From positions 9,362,001-9,426,000 of the forward strand of contig NC_088708.1 of the NCBI RefSeq assembly GCF_963576615.1: a stretch of 64,000 bases of DNA. The letters are read 5' to 3'. The stretch comes from Watersipora subatra. Its lineage: Eukaryota > Bryozoa > Gymnolaemata > Cheilostomatida > Watersiporidae. The notes beneath the pieces were generated by a model. That model worked only from the letters and a program-made list of their open reading frames with translations. It made no database searches and was not told the DNA's origin. Below are positions 1-12,800 of this stretch, piece after piece. The translations under genes were made by a program, and so were the position numbers. Each line of letters begins with the position of its first letter. Position 1 is the first letter of the stretch.

Positions 1-2744
1 ATGTCTTTATGATAATTTTGTATTTTGAACTCATTGTATGTAATGGATGTGATTTTTTACTTTGTAGTCAGCCGCCAAGGACTCAATATGACAGACATTT
101 CTCGTCATCATCTTATCCACTGGTCTGCCAGGAACCTCTTCATACTCTTTACAATGGGACCTGTACAACTACTGATTGACAGGCTATACTGTATTCCTCA
201 TTGGGTACACTGGTTGTGACGCAGACTAACGAATTTAATGTTTAATATTTTAAATGAAATTATTATATTGCTGAGCAACACGTGACAAGCATAAAGTATT
301 TATTATGCTTCTCCTAGTGCTTTTCGTCGGTACATGTTATTTCTTTTTTATTTAACTGACATATATGAAATCTCTTGCTTAGTTCTAGATTTATTGTACG
401 AGTAGTGTGCTAAAACAATATTGGTGCAGTATGTTCGATGACAACTAACTTTATGGATGATTAATTAATATCATAGGACTTTGTATGTGTATTTTGATAC
501 ATTGTATGATAATTATATTATATAGCATGCTTACCAAGGCACACAGTCTGTTTATCATGATACATCGAAAACTCTCAATCGATTCTAGAAAGCATTTTGC
601 AAAGTATTCAATAAAACCATTAAATAAAATCTTAAAGCTCATCATCACTGTCCATATGATTACCATCTTCAACCTCGTCGTTCATTTCATTGCTGCAGTC
701 TACGCAGACACATAGACTTGTGCAAACTAAAGATGCAGTTTTGCATTATCATCGGCTTTCACATCTACTCTTTTTTGCATGAGCAACTAGTTCAATGCAC
801 AAACTGCCTGGGAATCGCTCTGTGTCCATCAGGAAACCACTGCACAGAATTCTTAATCATCTTTACTCCAGCCATGATTTGTGGGATCAGGTGGCATAAT
901 TAGTAGGAGACTGGATTAATAATGACTAGGTCACAAATATGCTAGAAATATTAAGTTACCATAAAACCCATCTTCCACTTGTTGACACAAAAATGTTCTG
1001 TGGCCCCCAAACAAAAATGTTAGGTCTTCAGCTCAAATAATGTAGATTGGCCTTGATTGATAGATCATCAAATTCAAACGAACAAAACAGCAAGATACAA
1101 TGGAATATTTAACCACATCACATGTAAAATCTGGTCTGTGATATGATCTGTTAGTTGCTTTGAATTTAGTATCAGTCAATAGTAATTGAATCATCATATT
1201 CATATGGACATCGTTCTTAATATTCAATGACAATGAATTAATGGCTATCGCGGTGAACGAACAATGTCTTCGGTTTGATCATGAAATTAATTAGTTCTGC
1301 TTACCTAGCAATAGTTGTAAATGGTTCCAAATGGTTGAACCTATAATGGTCAGCGCGTTCAGTTACCGTTTTATCTGTTGAGGTGATAAAACTACTAAAT
1401 CACTTGAGGTTAGTAGCTCAGGCACGCAGTGTACGCAACTCATGCTACTAGTTTGGCCGCTATTACTAAGCATTCTGGCGGGTTATGACGTTTTGTTCCA
1501 ATCATCCAATCGCAGTCTGTAAAATTCCTTGTCACAATGGCAACAATGATCGACTTGTTTATTACGCCTCCGCCATTTGATGAGATGTAATTTAAACATG
1601 AAAGTATATAAGCAACGAGGTTACAGAGTGCAACGTTCAAACAGGCAATATATAAATACTGAAGAATCTTTTGCACGCATCATATTGCATAAGTTGAGAA
1701 AAATAATAACAACTCACAATTGAGTTACTCTGCTCCTAGACTATTCTGTTCGTATCGAAATCAATTTTCCAAACCCAGAGTTTTTCGATTTTTCATTAAA
1801 ACTAAAGGCAACACCATAGAAATAATTAATAACTCTATCAGGCTAATAGTAGTTCCTTGTTTAACGCGGTTTTGATACTTCAACGTATGTGAAAACAATT
1901 TACAACTACGATGGTTTATGAATGACTAGTTTTAGGCTAAAAGTTGTCTTAGCGCCCATGCAACTAAAAGTTTATCATTATTTGTGCGAAATGCAAAGCG
2001 CAAAAGTTTTGCTCTGCTAAAAAATTGTTTGAATGCTAATATCGACTAGTTCGGTTTTGCAAAAGAGTTGACGCCGGAAGACATTGTGGAAGGTATTGAA
2101 CAGCCAGAAGATGAAATAGTTCCAAACGAACACAACTGGCTGAGCGAACGACGCAAATATTTTTGTTTCAAATATGTAGATGTTGTTTCTGCATGCACCA
2201 TAAGTAAGGTTTGCTTATGTCACTCTCTTGAATATATATTTGTAGCATTTGATAAACTATTATTATATAACTTATAAACTTGCTGGTTGATAGCATATTA
2301 TTTGACAACAACCTAGGGGTTACCTTAACACGGCTTACAATGGATTGACGCTCAAAAGTCCTTTTATATTGCGCATAAAAAGCCAGTTTTGGCTGCAAAC
2401 TGTAGCAAACATATGAATGAGTGCAATGAGCTTTTACACAACATTGTTAACTATAGCTATAAAATAAAATTATGCCTTCAAATTTAGAATGAAATAAAAA
2501 ATTAAAAGCTTCAACAGGTTGCAAAGCAGGGTACAAGCATCAACTGGTAAATATATTTCTTATATTCATATTTATTTAGAGATCTACGACATGTTAGAAG
2601 GAAGCTAGCAGATTTCTTGCATTTAAAAGATTCAATGTCGCTCTGCCTGAAGGATGATGCAAAATATAGGCGACATTCGCTTCACCTGTCAAAGGGTTAA
2701 ATTTATCTCCCCAAATTCTGACAAGCTATTTGAAAAATACAACG
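1..2744. other. Left flank with no recognisable gene
   Basis: I see no convincing gene here. The stretch is AT-rich, stop codons are frequent in all frames, and no tandem array stands out. It lies downstream of the last glutamate dehydrogenase exon seen, so it may be an intron of that gene or intergenic. I looked on the minus strand for the next expected segment, the Rossmann-fold GxGNVG region, and did not find it. One short plus-strand stretch, about 2046-2200, reads open with an acidic then basic composition (it includes PEDIVEGIEQPEDEIVPNE). I could not assign it to a family. Confidence 0.4.
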
Positions 2745-2812
2745 CCAGCCTCTTTTTGAACGCCACCTCTTTTTGAACGCCACCTCTATTTGACCGCCAC
2801 CTCTACTTGACA
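2745..2812. repeat. Short tandem repeat, about 17 bp x 4
   Basis: Four neighbouring copies of a unit containing CGCCACCTCT plus a TTTGA core lie head to tail. Later copies diverge (TTTGAACG, TTTGACCG, TTGACAG). No coding meaning is apparent. Confidence 0.7.
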
Positions 2813-2997
2813 GTCACTATAAGGAATGAGTTAAAAAATAGCGTGCCATGGCGTTCAAACAGAATAAATTACAGTAAATAGATATCGCGCGGCAACAAAT
2901 ACAATGAAAATACAGATAGGTCTCGGTCACTACTGATCATAATCTTGTTATTTAGTCACTGCTAAATCGTTTCATCACATGTACATGTACGAAACCT

Positions 2998-4268
2998 TTC
3001 GCTATAGTGTGCTGTACTTTGGTTGTTTAGCAAGAGCTATAGTGTGCTGTACTTTGGTTGTTTAGCAAAAGCTATAGGGTGCTTTACTTTGGTTGTTTAG
3101 CAAGTGCTACAGTGTCCTGTACTCTGGTTGTTTAGCAAGAGCTATAGTGTGCTGTACTTTGGTTGTTTAGCAAGTGCTATAGCATGCTGTGCTTTGGTTT
3201 TTTAGCAAGGGCTATAGTGTGCTGTACTCTGGTTGTTTAGCAAGTGCTATAGTATTAGAGGTGGAACGAGACAGGTTTTTTATGTTCGAGACGAGACTCG
3301 AGACACTGTCTTGTAAAAATTAGAGACTCGAGACAGAAAAATAATGTGCATTTGGTGATGATTTCACTGCACAAGGACTAGCGTACTTAATATATAAAAT
3401 TGATAAACCTCTTTTTAAATTGAATTTTCACCTGGTGTAAACGATTTAAATACAACAATTTAATTGCGATATGCATGTATTTTTTGTAAACAAAAGTGAC
3501 ACAAACAGTTCTGAAATAGCGAAGTTATATATTTTTAAGAATTTTGAGCTTGATTGATACTAATTATTATAAATATATTGCTTTGTACATGTATATTTGT
3601 TTTAAGTTTTGTTTGTGTATCAACTGCAGTATGTGAATTATATTTGAATTATACTCATGAAATTATATGCATTATTATATATATTCTTATATTGAACTAA
3701 CGATGTCATTGTTACCCGAACACGGACTATGGTCGACATGGCCTTTAGTTCGTTTCTCCGTGCACGGGCAGGTTTTACCCGCAATCGGTAGTATACAAAA
3801 GAGGCCCGAATTTTATGAAAGGCAAATGGTGTTTGGACACAATAGATAAAATACAGATATTTTACCCGCAACAGTCTTATTTATTAAATCGGATTATCTG
3901 GAGGGTAATTGGATACGACCCGGTATCTGTTTTAAGGACACAGAACCGGACTACAATATATTAACAGGGCCGTTGTCCGGACTACATGATTAGACTCGGT
4001 GGCCAACATAATCAATAACAACAGGTAGTAACGAACCTGGTAAAAGTTTAAAGGCAGTTGCCGGCAATCCATTACAATATATGGAGTTGTTGTTACTGCG
4101 AAAGCCATGTTTTAACAGCCGTGCGCAGGCGCTTTAGTTCTATTTCCTGTCTCGAGTTTGGTAATGGTTAGGTCGAGACGAGACCGATACGAGACAGGTC
4201 GATACTCGAGACGTTTCGTGTCTCAATCCACCTCTATATAGTATGCTGTACTTTGGTTGTTTAGTAAG
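2998..4268. repeat. 35-bp minisatellite split by a transposon
   Basis: About seven head-to-tail copies of a 35-bp unit with the core GTGCTGTACTTTGGTTG run from 2998 to about 3255. One more copy lies at about 4237-4268. The gap between them is exactly the inverted-repeat element at 3256-4236, so the array was continuous before that insertion. Confidence 0.85.
3256..4236. mobile_element. Non-autonomous hAT-type element, 981 bp
   Basis: The left end reads TAGAGGTGGAACGAGACA and the right end, reverse-complemented, reads TAGAGGTGGATTGAGACA, so the terminal inverted repeats match at 16 of 18 bases. The element is flanked by a perfect 8-bp direct repeat, TATAGTAT, at 3248-3255 and 4237-4244. An 8-bp duplication with TAGAGGTG-like ends is typical of the hAT superfamily. 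Both ends are rich in GAGAC motifs, which may be subterminal transposase-binding repeats. I see no transposase coding inside. It sits in a 35-bp minisatellite whose unit supplied the target. Confidence 0.85.
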
Positions 4269-4404
4269 TTGCCAGGAGAAAAACAGGACACTGCTTGTTA
4301 ATACAATATACATAAAATACATACATCATCTTCTGTTATAATTATATTACATATAATTATATGTATATTACATATAATTATGGTTAATATCATGTCATAG
4401 TTAC

Positions 4405-6579
4405 CTGGACAATAAAAGTCTTGTCTCCAAGACTTGGTGTGAGCCCAATGGCACTCATAAAGGCGGCTTCATCAACAAAGTTCTTGACTGCGTAGAATAA
4501 GCCCTGCAACAAATGCTTAATAAATCAACACAATCTCTAACTAAAATATCCAGTCATGAAATACAAGCCAACCTTCTAGATTTCAATTACGATGTGACAA
4601 TATTGATCAACTCACTCTTCCTGTAGCAGATGTTCGGCCATGGATGCCACCTTGCGTTATCGGTTTACCAGTGACACATGCATGGGCGTTCAAGTCTTGC
4701 CAACCCATAGTTTGTGCATATGTATCCGAAATCCATGCCATCTCACGTTCACCTGTACCCATATCTGGTGCTGGCACATCCACTCCTGGGCCTTTGAGGA
4801 ACAAATAGCGCAAACTCAACGAGAGTTATTTACACTTATTTGATCACTGAGATATGATAAGTTTGTAAGTCAAGAATACCAATAGATAGCATTTAAGAAT
4901 TTAAGCATTTAAAATGTATAAGAAACGTGTGCACATGTTACACCACCAACAACAATGGAAATCAACCAGAACACCTGCTGAATTGACCTGCTGAATTCAC
5001 CAAAAACTAGTGGCAATGCTTCTGAGCATGTCAACATACAACTGACTTACTAAATTGCTGTTCTACTTGTCAAGATATTAATGCTTAAGGCAGCATCAAA
5101 GGAAAAAATAGTGTACTACACTCTTTTCAGATTTTTACTTGAAAATGTTTTCTATGCTAGGCAAGGATAGTAAGCAACAGTATTAATGCTGCCAAAGATA
5201 TTTCCACTTGCACACTGTCAATATTGTCACTGTACGCAATTTTCAAGTAGGCAGGTCAGTATTTTCAATATATAATTATAGTGCTTCTATGGCACTAGCT
5301 CTACAAGCATAGCTTTTTTCTATTACTCATTAATGTATTACCAAAAATTATTAGTTCATGGTAAACTTGTTAAACTCAAGTTTATTATACTTTGAAATTT
5401 GAGCAAGCAATTTTGGATCTGGTGCAGTGTACAGATAATAAACAGAGTAAAATGTAAAGTCCTTAAGCCAAAATTATTTGTATCGCCCGCCATGAACATC
5501 TGGTCTAAAACTAATGCTGAAAAAAATCTTAGAATAAATTATCTACCATCTGTACATTCAACTTGGACGAAACATTAGTCTTTTAAAAATTCATGTTAAT
5601 ATGATTGGCCATGACTGTTCCAGCAATGTCAAAACTCTTTGCTGCGAGCGATGATGCTCATTCTTGATGAATTTGGCATTTTTCTTAGGTTATCCATAGA
5701 CAAAGATAACCTTTCATTTGCAAAAAGATTATCTTTGTCCATGCTCATACTACCCCCTGTCACACCTCATGCTGCCACGCCCATTTGAATGTCTAGCTCT
5801 GCAAGATAGCCCTAACCCACTATTATCACACTATAAGATTCTATAACTGTATTAATTACCTATGAATCCTTTCTTAGCCAACTCAACAGTAAGTCTTCTT
5901 GTCATTTGCTCCAACTCATGATCTGTATAATTTCTGGGATCTATAGCAACACCAGCTTTGGCTCCACCAAATGGCACATCCACAACTGCACACTTATATG
6001 TCATCAGTGCAGCCAATGCCTTTATCTCATATGCGTCCACTTCTGGACTAAATCTAATTCCTATAAACAAACATGCAACAATAATAAATGATATACCGGT
6101 ATGTCACGTATATGGCGCACAATGCAGAAATCTCTACACTTGATCAATACTTCTAAAAACAAGCACAGTGACTAACCTCCTTTGCATGGTGTTCTATGAT
6201 GACTATGTTGAGCTCTCCAAGCGTGAATAATTTCAAGTTCACCATTGTCCTTCTTGATTGGGAAAGTCAATTCAATAACGTTGTTTCCATTTTTAATTTG
6301 TTTCAACAGACCACGAACTTTCTGTTCCTTCTCGTCAGCAGTCATTTTACCTTTTAGACTTGAAATCAGCCTGTCATGTGAAACATCAGCAGCTTTGTCA
6401 AAAAACTTATTTACTTGCTGCAGAAATCTTTTCCCAGAGTCGACCTCCACTTCAGACTGAGACGAAGAAGCATTTCGCGAAGAATTATGGTTTAGCAAAA
6501 ATGGGTTTCTAGGCAAACCGGCCTTGATCAATCGATGCCAGGCATCGTTATTTCTCTGCAATATAGTGGTTTTTAGCAT
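4405..6579 (-). CDS. GLUD1: Glutamate dehydrogenase, mitochondrial (N-terminal half, four exons)
   Basis: The enzyme interconverts glutamate and 2-oxoglutarate with NAD(P) in the mitochondrial matrix. Exons in reading order: 6177-6579, 5860-6060, 4616-4791 and 4405-4503, with phases 1, 1, 0, 0, all GT-AG, giving 293 residues. The first 35 residues are basic and hydroxylated, as expected of a mitochondrial presequence. Clear family motifs follow: [11 protein letters not shown] at the exon 1/2 junction, the catalytic-lysine region [29 protein letters not shown], the ACVTGKP segment, and the turn SATGRGLF leading into GDKTFIVQ. Animal GDH has about 550 residues, so the Rossmann domain, antenna and C-terminus are absent. 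They should lie at lower coordinates after the donor at 4404, but I did not find them in 1-4400. The gene is divergent from the BMP receptor, with 319 bp between the start codons. Confidence 0.93.
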
Positions 6580-6898
6580 TTTTTAAATTATTGACAATCG
6601 TGGTAAAATTTATTAGCGATAGCTACTATGTACTATTAGCTCTGTAAACAACCGCTCAGTACTAATGAAAACCCGGAAAGCCTCGCTCTGTAGTTGTAGA
6701 AATGGGAGTGGGCACATGACTCTTCATCAAATTAGGATTTTCTATTAGTCTAACATAAATTACGGCTACTGTTAGCGAGAAGACTCGGCGTCGAATCGAA
6801 TCGTACTGTTGTCTATCTTTATATTTGTGTGAAGTACCGTATGTTTTTAACCGATAACTCTATGTGCTTTAATTTCCAATCTACTATGATCTCAAACT
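6580..6898. promoter_or_regulatory. Probable bidirectional promoter / 5' UTRs
   Basis: This gap separates the ATG of glutamate dehydrogenase (6579, minus strand) from that of the BMP type I receptor (6899, plus strand). Two divergent genes this close usually share a promoter and both 5' UTRs must fit here, unless upstream noncoding exons exist. A CG-containing stretch (GGCGTCGAATCGAATCG) lies near 6788. I see no clear TATA box at a useful distance from either start. The promoter role is inferred from position only. Confidence 0.5.
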
Positions 6899-9800
6899 AT
6901 GGATAGACATGTCGGCGACAACAGTCTCATTAACAGCGAACTAACCAAAATGGCGACTGGTTTAATAGGCAACAAAGGTTCTTTGTGCCTTTTTTTGTGT
7001 TTAATTTGCTTAGCGTTGGTAAACATAGGTAAGTTACAATTATGTTGGAAAAAATATATTTGGTAGTTGGTAATATCAAAGTTAATGCTCCTTAGCTATT
7101 AAAAACGCTTGTGTAGTCAAATAAGTATACATATTTAGTCAGTACATACTTCAAATTTTAACGTATAGCTATATTGTACGCGTTGTAGCTAGAATCAAAT
7201 ACTATTTCTATGCTATGGCAAAGTTGGTTTTATGTTTTACAAAACGTTTTGGCTAACTTGTGATCTATTAGCGTTATAGCAGTGGTATATTGTAAAATAA
7301 ATACCAGCTAAATCCTAGTAGTTAAGCTTTCTTAAGGCAACATATAAAATACCATAATGGTTTGCTTTAAAAAGGAGCTGAGATTACAGCCAATGTGAGT
7401 TTTATGTCTGTAATATTTTGTTTGCCCCTAGTCGCCTTTGCATACCTTCTGTTAAGCGTTATCTAAATATACATGTATTAGAAACAGAAAATGATGATAA
7501 AAATTATTTAACGTATTGGTCATTGAAAAAGCAGACTAGGAAAGATTGACGAAAGCCAACATTAATTCTAGCTTTGCCTAAAAGTTAACTATGAATATCA
7601 TGCAAGTTTTTTTTGTTTTTTTTAAAAGCTTATAGACTGGGTCTTAATATAATATGATGTCTATATATAAAGATGAAGGCTATGGAAAACGCAATACAAT
7701 GCAATTTTACCACCATTATCTACTATTATAATACTATTTGAATATTAAATTATTACTCAGATACTTCCATTTAGACAACAATTCCTTACCAACAATCATC
7801 TTGTATTTTAACTAAATATTTTTCTTACACATGTACTATACTGTTGGCTCACTGCTCTCCAAGGCTCTCTATCTTACATTGTATATTTAATTTTCTTTGG
7901 CGATTGTTTGTCTTATATTATAAACTGCTCTGACAAAATAAACTCCTACGATTGTTTACATCGAGTAGGCCTATTTGACATTTGTTCTAGCTGGTGTTGG
8001 CTCTGGTTAACTTTTTTCAGGATTATTACAATATCTAAAATGCATAGACAATATTTTGCCAAGGCCTTGTTTAATTATATTGTTATTTTACATTATACTT
8101 TTGGCTTGTGATTTCGATGCACTTTCAGCCCTTATGGCTGTTTGGTTAGCATTGGCAGGAATCTTTCATACCGTAAAGGTAAAAAGTTTTATGAAATAAC
8201 TAGCGGATGCCTGAAAAGAAACTCATATATATTCCTTAGCAAGGTTTTGAGTGAGTAGTAAAGCATAACATGATTATAATGATGTTATTATATTCTCTAG
8301 TTGAAAACTAGGAATGGCATATAATAGGCCTAGCGCTTGGAAGTTTAGATCATTTGTATATTCTGTGTATTTTAGTAACCCAGCATTTTATAAAAAATAT
8401 AATCGTGTTACTTCAAAAAGTTTTCAATGGATGACTACTTGACAGCTGCTATCATACGTTTATGGCTCTTTATTGGTAAAGAATGGTTAATGGTAAATAA
8501 GATTTGATGATTGGCTGTAGGCCTAAGCATTACTCTTGCATAGATTTATAAAACGGATGAAGACCAACAATCAGTTAAGTGATATAACGTATAGTATATA
8601 CGCTATATCACTATACGTATAGTATAGTGATGAAAGTATATATATATATATAAAAATTGGTAATGATATATGTCGATGTGAGTGACATGTCTTTTCTAGT
8701 TGAAGCTTCGCAGTCAGATTATATTTATACAGGGTCGGCCCTCAAATGCTTCTGTGACTCCCAGCATTGTTTGCAACCTGGTCAGAATCGCACATGCACG
8801 GCCAATCCTGAAACTGCTTGCTTCAAGTATCTACAAAAGTATGTTGATGATAACGGAGAAGAAAAACTTCACACTCAGTATGGTTGTACTTTTGCGCAGG
8901 CTGGCACATCATTTACTGTAAGTATCTCCCTAGATAGCACCTTTCACCTGTCATGTGGATATGATAAACCCAGTTCAGTTCATTCATAAATTGTCCTGAA
9001 ATGTGATGGATTGTGTCACATCCAAATAGAATATTTGGCTGCTTGTGCTAAATAAATTCGGTTTTATTTACAAAATATTGACCTCGTGTTATTATATTGA
9101 CCACTGAATACTGATGTTATTTTAGTGCAACGCAGATTTGATAGATGCCCCACACATGACCATCGGGTGCTGCAAAGATGCCGACTATTGTAACAAATAT
9201 CTTGACCCAGCCTTTATATTATACACAACAACGACTCTGGGTGAGTAACGCATTTTCATGTTTTGTTAAACTACAGCTATTCTATACTTCATAGTATTAC
9301 AAGCTGTTCACTCATTCTATGTCTATGAAGAGAATGAGCTTAGGTTAATATAGCTACCAGTTATAGTCGGTGAGAATTCCATAGAAATCCATAGAATTCT
9401 CTATTCACAGTCACCATGAATAATTATTTATTGTTTGTTTTATATAACAGGCATAGAGGTGATTTTTCAAGGTGGACCAGGTTTCCAGGGTGGACCTATT
9501 CGGCTTTATTCTATTGAATAACATTTTCATATCGATGCATGGAAGCAACATATGTGTTGCCTTGTGTCTATAGTTTTGCAATGTGTCAATTATCACTCTT
9601 TTTTTAGCTACAGTTGACGATGGCATGAATAGGCAGCAGACAACTCAGATCCTTATACTCGTTGTTTGCGCTGTTCTCATCCTCGGTTCCATCTTAGTCT
9701 ACGTGTTTGTGAGGTAAGTTGAGGTCAGCGAGTCAGTTAAGCTTCTCAAGTTTATAACTGATTATAAGGTTGAAGAGCTGGTCTTAAACAGTGGTGAATG

Positions 9801-12800
9801 GGTGTGAGGAGCCTGATGAATTCAATCCCTGTAGAGTAAGCGTTTGTCTTCGATCACCTGTCTTTTTGCATTTCTCCTACAATGATTGTTGATTTGCACT
9901 CAGTCAACGATTGTACAAACCGACTGCTATGGTTACTCTGTCCTGTAAAGCTAGATCTTTACTAAAACAACACCCGCATTTGGGCCAGCTTAATAAACGT
10001 TCCGCGGTCAACTGTGCTAGTTGTTAACCGCAAGCAAGCGGTTTAAACATGAATATCTTAACCAATGTAATGACTATTTACCCAATAAATTTATTGTATT
10101 CCATGTAGCTTAATGGTCAAGTTCACCGCCTCTAGATCTGCAGGTCCCGAGACCAAGTCTATCGCCATTTGGATTTTTCATTGCTAGACTTCAATTGCTA
10201 TAACTGGGCACAGGGTTTGACACAATGGCAAAAAGACGAATACCGAGATTTATAAACAGTAGGCGCTCCTACAACGTAAATAATCGATTTCAGGAACGTT
10301 TACATTATAAGGATTTTACATTTTAAAAACAGTAAAATACACTTAAATTGCCTAATCCGTTCCAAGATCTTTTCAAACTCACCCCTTTGGCTGTACAAAA
10401 AGGAAAAATTTGACCTTATTTTTTTAATTTGAAGGCTGTACCGTAACTGCAGTATTATTGGTTTGCATTGACAACTTTTCTTCTTTTTGCTGATCAATTT
10501 CACTGGTTTTATAGACCTTGATTGCAATAATTTTGGAATAAGTTGGTGAGGAGCGCTCAACTTTGATGTTCTTTTACAAAGATTTGCTTAGTTCTTCAAA
10601 ACAGCCAAGTTTATTCTGCTAAGTAAAACGAATAACAAACATTTTACACGTCTACAATAAAGTAAAACAACAAAATATTTTTACTAAAAAAAAGCGGTAC
10701 TGCCTGTTCGTCGTCTATTTGTAGCCGGCCTTGCACGGGTATTAAAGATCAGCTTACAGTGATAGCAATACCTGCCTCACTTATAAACTCAGCTTATAGG
10801 CAATGCCACTTGCCATTAGCCTGGCACATTGCCAATGGCTAATTTAAAGGTTGACTTGCAACAAAATTCACATTACAGTTATTTGATATGAAAAGATTCA
10901 CCATGTCTTACTCTGTTGTGTTGTAGGTGCAAAATATGTGGGAATGTGATTACAAGCTCTTAAAAGCTAAAAAAGAACAGTTAATCGCCGCCACACGAGA
11001 CCGCCGTAGTTTGGATTCTCTGCCAAAATGGCTCAAATGTGACGTAGCTGTGTTAGATGGTTTCTGTTTACACTTTCATGCAACCTTATTCGTCGAAATA
11101 TTTCACAAATATACTTCACGCATTCAATAAAACCGTGTCTATTGTTCTTACGCGTCTGTTTTATCGTCATTTTAATGCTGTCACTTTTAGCTGTGATATC
11201 TTATAACTTACTGCAAAAATTCATTTAATTTTTTAGCCTTAGCTTGAAGGAGTACATATCATTGTCTAATAATCATGACGAGCCTGTTGGTCATTTGTGA
11301 TAATCGAAAAGTGCTGCAGAAATTGTTTGCCAAGTATTGGGTCACCTGATCAGATTACGACTTGTCGATTTGACCAAACCGAAACAAAACTGTAAAGTAG
11401 CGAGCATCTATATTTGATACGGGGTCTTTGGTAAAACCCGAAGTGTTTGTCATAACCTAGTGCTACGATAAGTTTTATATTGAGCTTTTTATTGGCCTTT
11501 CTATTCACAGGAGAACATCACATGACAAGACGATAACCAAATTTCATGGTTATGTCAGAGAAATAAATAATCATGACGAGCCTGTTGGTCATTTGTGATA
11601 ATCGAAAAGTGCTGCAGAAATTATTTGCGAAGTATTGGGTCACATGATCAGATTACGACTTGCCGATTAGACCGAAACAAAACTGTCAAGTAGTGAGCAT
11701 CTATATTTGATACGAGGTCTTCAGTAAAACCCGAAGTGTTTGTCATAAACTAGTGCTACGATAAGTTTTATATTGAGCTTTTTATTGCCCTTTCAATTCA
11801 CGGGAGAACATCACGTGACAAGACGATAACCAAATTTCATGGCTACGTCAGAGAAATAAAGAGATTCCAATCTACAGCGGCTTTTCGTTTTTGAGCTTTT
11901 AAGAGCTTGTAATCACATTTCCACATATGTGGCACCTACAAAACAACAGAGTAAGACATGGTGAATCTTTTGATACCAAATAACTGTAATGTGAATTTTG
12001 TTGCAAGTCAACCTTTAAGTAAGGTAGTTATGACTAGCTGGCTAGTTAGCTGTTATGACTACCCTGTTATAGCACTGATAAGTATTCACCTAGCTGTTAT
12101 GACTACCCTGTTATAACACTGATAAGTATACACCTAGCTGTTATGACTACCCTGTTATAACACTGATAAGTATACACTTAATTGTTATGACTACCCTGTT
12201 ATAACCAGGGTTGGAAAAAAACACGGTTCTCATGAAAACACCAAAAAACTAGGTTTTTTTGGTTTAAACCGGTTTTTATGGTTTAAACCGGTTTCTATGG
12301 TTTTTATAATTTTACCAAGGTTTTTGCAATTTTAAGTCTAATTAACATCACTTACCATAGCTGCATGATTGAGTATTGAACATACATATATGTGGAATCA
12401 TCTGTTAAAGATGGTACTGTGGGAGTTGTTATGGGAAAAAAGTGAGAAAACATATGGAAATTTCAGAATGAGTCTTTAATCAAACATGATCGATGAAATA
12501 CAGAGCAGACATCTTATCACATAAAGTGAATATTTTACATACAGCTCTATGTATAAGTAGGAACTTTAATCTAAGTGATTAGTCGTGTGGTAGTGTAGAG
12601 CAGAGCATAATGCAGATGCATTGCTAGTGTTTGGAGCAGTGGCAGATGACTCAACTTCTATTACCTGAATACTAGAAGCACTGTCGAAATTGGTGTTTTC
12701 AGCTTGACATTTTGCTACGTGAGCTTTAAGCCTATCTGCGTGACCTCGCGTTATGACAGCACACCTATTACATTTTGCCTTAAAACCTTTGCCTCTTGCA

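Noticed and set aside
10927..11130. Paired similar frames here and at 35875-36162 ([15 protein letters not shown]) as a gene family
   Set aside because: Both lie in the inverted arms of the TTAA element; similarity is due to the repeat, with no known domain.
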